From: Pempheris klunzingeri
Taxonomy: Eukaryota > Chordata > Actinopteri > Acropomatiformes > Pempheridae
DNA: 64,000 bases
NCBI RefSeq assembly: GCF_042242105.1
Contig: NC_092012.1
Span: 16,683,543 to 16,747,542 of the forward strand
Direction: 5' to 3'
The notes beneath the pieces were generated by a model. The model searched no databases and was not told where the DNA came from. It worked only from the letters and a program-made list of their open reading frames with translations. The translations under genes were made by a program, and so were the position numbers. Positions 61,191 to 64,000 of the stretch are shown here, piece by piece. How positions within the stretch are numbered: position 1 is the first letter of the stretch; every line of letters begins with the position of its first letter.

Positions 61191-61898
61191 TACACTACTC
61201 ACAAAAAGTTAGGGATATTCGGCTTTTGGGTGAAATTTCAGGATGAACCTAAAATGCATTCTAAACTTTCCAGGTGAACTTAATGTGACCTTCTCTAAAC
61301 TTTTGAATGCACATGTCCAACTGTTCAGTGTTTCAGTACTTTTTGCACAAGTTGCTGTTCTCTAACAAGAAGCTTAACAGCAACATTCACAACAGGTTTG
61401 ATCCATGAATCCACCAATACATTTCCTGGTTCAGTTAGAATTGGTATTTAAACAGTCCTCCTCATCATGCTGTTCACATTCTGACATCATGAGACCAAGA
61501 CGACACCTAACAATTGATCAGCAGCACCTCGCCATTGCGAGGCTTCAAACAGGAAGTCCTCAGACGGAGGTGTTCACTGAACTTAGAGGGTCACAGAGTG
61601 TCATCAGGAGGTTGTAACAGTGATACAGAGACTGGAAGAGTCACAGAAAGGAGATGAGTGGACGTCCTTTGGCCACATCCCAATTTATTGAGACACTGAA
61701 AATTTTTTGTTGTGGTATACCCACCACTGTTGTTAGCTTTTCTTTCAATAAATTGTTTAAAATGAAGAAATCACCATTGCATGCTTCTAGTTAAATGCCC
61801 TACTTTCATGATATAATATCACTGTCGCATTAACTTTTTCCATTTTCCATAAATTTCACCTGAAAGTCGAATATCCCTAACTTTTTGTGAGTAGTGTA
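61191..61898 (+). mobile_element. Tc1-like transposon, internally deleted, with about 50-bp TIRs
   Basis: The ends at 61193 (CACTACTCACAAAAAGTTAG...) and 61896 (...CTAACTTTTTGTGAGTAGTG) are inverted repeats of about 50 bp with a few mismatches, flanked by TA on both sides (61191-61192 and 61897-61898). The 704-bp element keeps the start of a transposase reading frame from ATGAGACCAAG (about 61489), with RRHLTIDQQHLAIARLQTG resembling the N-terminal helix-turn-helix of Tc1 transposases. The frame then breaks at a stop near 61617, although QRYRDW and SGRP echoes follow in shifted frames. The DDE catalytic domain is absent, so it is non-autonomous. Confidence 0.85.
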
Positions 61899-62174
61899 TA
61901 TCTTACAAAGAATTTAGTAAACACTAGGGTGCCCTTTTTACATTTCTCTGTAACCTACGTGAGAGGATTTAATTGTGGTTTGTGTTTGGACTTTTATTGT
62001 GAAGGCAGGTATGTACAGCTACCGGAAAAGAAAATACGCGCCTAACTCCACAACAGTGGGGGGAGGACCCTCAGGAAAGTTGGGATTCTGCCGTAAACAT
62101 TGGCTCTAGAGTGGAAGTAAACGCTGGATAAATGTACCTGTCCGACAAAACTTGTATCTGAGGATCAATTACCG

Positions 62175-62263
62175 TCGGTCGTCGTCGTCTGGACTGCTGT
62201 CGGTAGCTCAGTTTCCTCGGCTGTGACTGTGTGTAGTTACCGCTGCTGCCGACAACCATCCAG
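62175..62263 (+). other. Probable 5' UTR exon of the E2F-like gene
   Basis: A CG-containing block ends ACCATCCAG followed by the donor GTAAAA (62264). It lies 404 bp upstream of the E2F-like start codon on the same strand. The 5' limit is not defined by the sequence. Confidence 0.45.
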
Positions 62264-62666
62264 GTAAAAACTAATGCGATTCATCGTAGTTACTTTATAG
62301 TCGCCTCTGCGGTCATGCAGACAGCCTGTTTGTATGCATGTGTAGGCACTCTTTCGAACAACTAACAGGAAAACGACATATGAAATGTTTTTTTTTTAAT
62401 ACATTCTTGTTTAAAACTAGCTACAAATGAGCGAAAAGCTACACAAAGTCATAGTTTCCGGTACAAACCTTTCATAATAAACCTGCATCAGAGAGAAACG
62501 ATAAAGTGTACGACAGTTTTCTCCCCGAAAGTATGGCTTTTACAATGGAATCAACATAAAACTACAAAAGAGAGGGTGAAATCGCTCCGGTGGTGTGTAG
62601 CTGATTTAAACAGCTCAGTGCGAGCAGCCCCCTGGTTTAATCTGTGTTCCCCTCTCGCCCAGCAGC

Positions 62667-63906
62667 ATGGATCCTGAGGGGAGCCCGCATAGCTCATGCG
62701 GGGAGACCGCCATCCTAGACCAGAACCCCAAATGCCAGAGGAGCCAGAGGAGCCTGAAGAGCCTTCACCTGCTCGCCACGAGGTTTATCAGGTTGCTGCA
62801 AGCAGCTGAGGGCGGACTGCTGGACCTCAAATACGTGAGTGAGCTGAGTCAGTCACAAACACACACTGAGCCCACCGCTGGACTACACAGTCCATGTATG
62901 ACAGTTAGATATCTGAAAACATTAATCATACATACATCCAGTTGGTCATACTTATAGAACACATTAAAAAAAAAGAGAGATATTCTGCATTATATTGTGT
63001 TATTTTGTAATGTTTTTTTTAATGTATGTGTGACTATTGATACCTCAGTGTTCCTGTTGGCCAAATGTGAAACCACGTTGTATTAAAACAACTCTTCTAG
63101 GAACTAAAACTTTACATAGTAATGTAACTTTAGTTACTGTTGCAGTAAAATGCTCCAAAATTGCATCAAATTTCATTCAGTTGGCAGAAACTGTTGCCTG
63201 AGGTCAGCAAGTTCATTTAACCCCCTTTGGAACAAAAGCAAATTGTAAGTACATCCCCCCCTAAACGGACTTTTAAAATATCCCCTGTAAGTTTTCTCTG
63301 GATGTTTCAGTACAGCTGGCTCACTGATCCCTCTGAGACACCCAGATCATAAACAGTGTCGACATTTGTCAGATAAAAATTCTCATAGGATGAGGCCAGG
63401 GAGACAGTGGTGAAGAATTATTTGTTTTTGATGTTCTTTCAGGCCGTCAAAGTCCTGGCTGTCGGACAGAAAAGGCGAATCTACGACATCACAAATGTGC
63501 TGGAGGGCGTTGGTCTGATCGTGAAAATATCCAAGAACATTGTGAAGTGGTTGTAAGTTTTTAACTCTGCCTTGTTTGCATGCATTTGAATATGCATGTG
63601 CGTCAAGTGTGTGGTGCAAAAATGTGTTTTGCAACATAATACATGTGTTTTTTTTTTTTCTAAACAAGGGGTTCAACATCAGGAGAAGAAGCACGCGAGT
63701 TAACCAAAATACTGATGGAGCTGAAGTCTCAGCTGGAGGACTTGGAGCAGAAGGAACATATGTTGGACCAGCAGAGGTTCTGGGTTGAACAAAGCATCAG
63801 GAACACAACAGAGGACTGCAGCAAATATCCTTTTTACAAAACCGTGGCAAAGAGTGCGGAAATGTTTGACTTTGTTGAAGATATTTCACTTAAAAGTAAA
63901 ACGTAA
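62667..63906 (+). CDS. Divergent E2F4/5-like transcription factor (N-terminal part, possibly truncated)
   Basis: Three coding exons are visible: 62667-62834, 63443-63552 and 63669-63906. They read 171 aa to a TAA. Residues 30-93 form the E2F winged-helix domain ([23 protein letters not shown], then [18 protein letters not shown]). A leucine-zipper-like dimerisation region follows ([35 protein letters not shown]), closest in memory to E2F4 and E2F5. Differences from typical family members include LAVGQKRR for LAVRQKRR and [12 protein letters not shown] for LIEKKSKNSIQW. In E2F4/5 genes an exon ends shortly after the RNVTED-like motif and the marked box follows. Here no GT donor occurs at that point, and the frame continues 25 or so residues (SKYPFYKT...) into a stop. 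A weak donor (GTAAAA at 63895) could allow continuation beyond the window. Marked box, transactivation and pocket-protein regions are not seen. Confidence 0.8.
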
Positions 63907-64000
63907 ACCGGAAACGAGATGTGATGTAGCAGAATTAATCAGATATAATGTGGTTTATTTATGACACAATTCTCTACTTTCTCTGTCATGATACATTTAC

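Noticed and set aside
1..64000. CRISPR arrays, prokaryotic operons, phage genes or tRNA genes
   Set aside because: No regular spacer-repeat structure, ribosome binding sites or cloverleaf candidates were seen. All real genes have spliceosomal introns.

Overview
The window is vertebrate nuclear DNA and almost certainly comes from a percomorph teleost. It has large introns with GT-AG junctions, very frequent (CA)n microsatellites, L2- and Rex1-like LINE relics, a Tc1 deletion derivative, a hAT MITE and several dispersed repeats that I recognise from spiny-rayed fish genomes. I found no sign of bacterial, phage or CRISPR sequence. No organism can be named from the sequence alone.

Layout. Positions 1-279 hold the C-terminal exon of a plus-strand gene I cannot name. 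From 280 to about 17.9 kb there is 3' UTR and intergenic DNA with microsatellites and repeat relics. calb2 (calretinin) runs from 18125 to 30181 on + in 11 coding exons, giving 271 aa. A gene-poor spacer with a 118-bp CA tract follows. got2 (mitochondrial aspartate aminotransferase) runs from 35400 to 44067 on + in 10 exons, giving 428 aa, with a LINE copy in intron 1 and an L2 relic in intron 9. slc38a7 (lysosomal glutamine/asparagine transporter) has its CDS at 47255-51614 on + in 11 coding exons, giving 457 aa, with two probable 5' UTR exons upstream. A cathepsin A-type serine carboxypeptidase (ctsa) runs from 58057 down to 54425 on - in 11 exons, giving 467 aa. A transposon-rich spacer contains a hAT MITE with a perfect 8-bp target duplication and a 704-bp Tc1-like element. 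The window closes with the 5' part of a divergent E2F4/5-like gene (from about 62.2 kb on +).

How the genes relate. The tandem order got2 then slc38a7 matches the human 16q21 arrangement as I remember it, so it looks like an ancestral block. slc38a7 and ctsa are convergent and both encode lysosomal proteins. Their opposite promoters both carry CLEAR/TFEB-type motifs built on CACGTG: an exact GTCACGTGAC at 45791 for slc38a7 and two sites at 58209 and 58303 for ctsa. got2 (glutamate/aspartate metabolism) beside a glutamine exporter is a suggestive metabolic neighbourhood, but co-regulation is inference.

The most unusual observations are the convergent lysosomal pair with CLEAR sites; the E2F-like gene that keeps its DNA-binding and dimerisation regions but runs into a stop where a splice donor is expected; two perfect hairpins in the upstream spacer; and four same-orientation copies of one dispersed repeat. 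All gene models were spliced by hand from junction sequences and protein similarity recalled from memory; no alignment or search was run.
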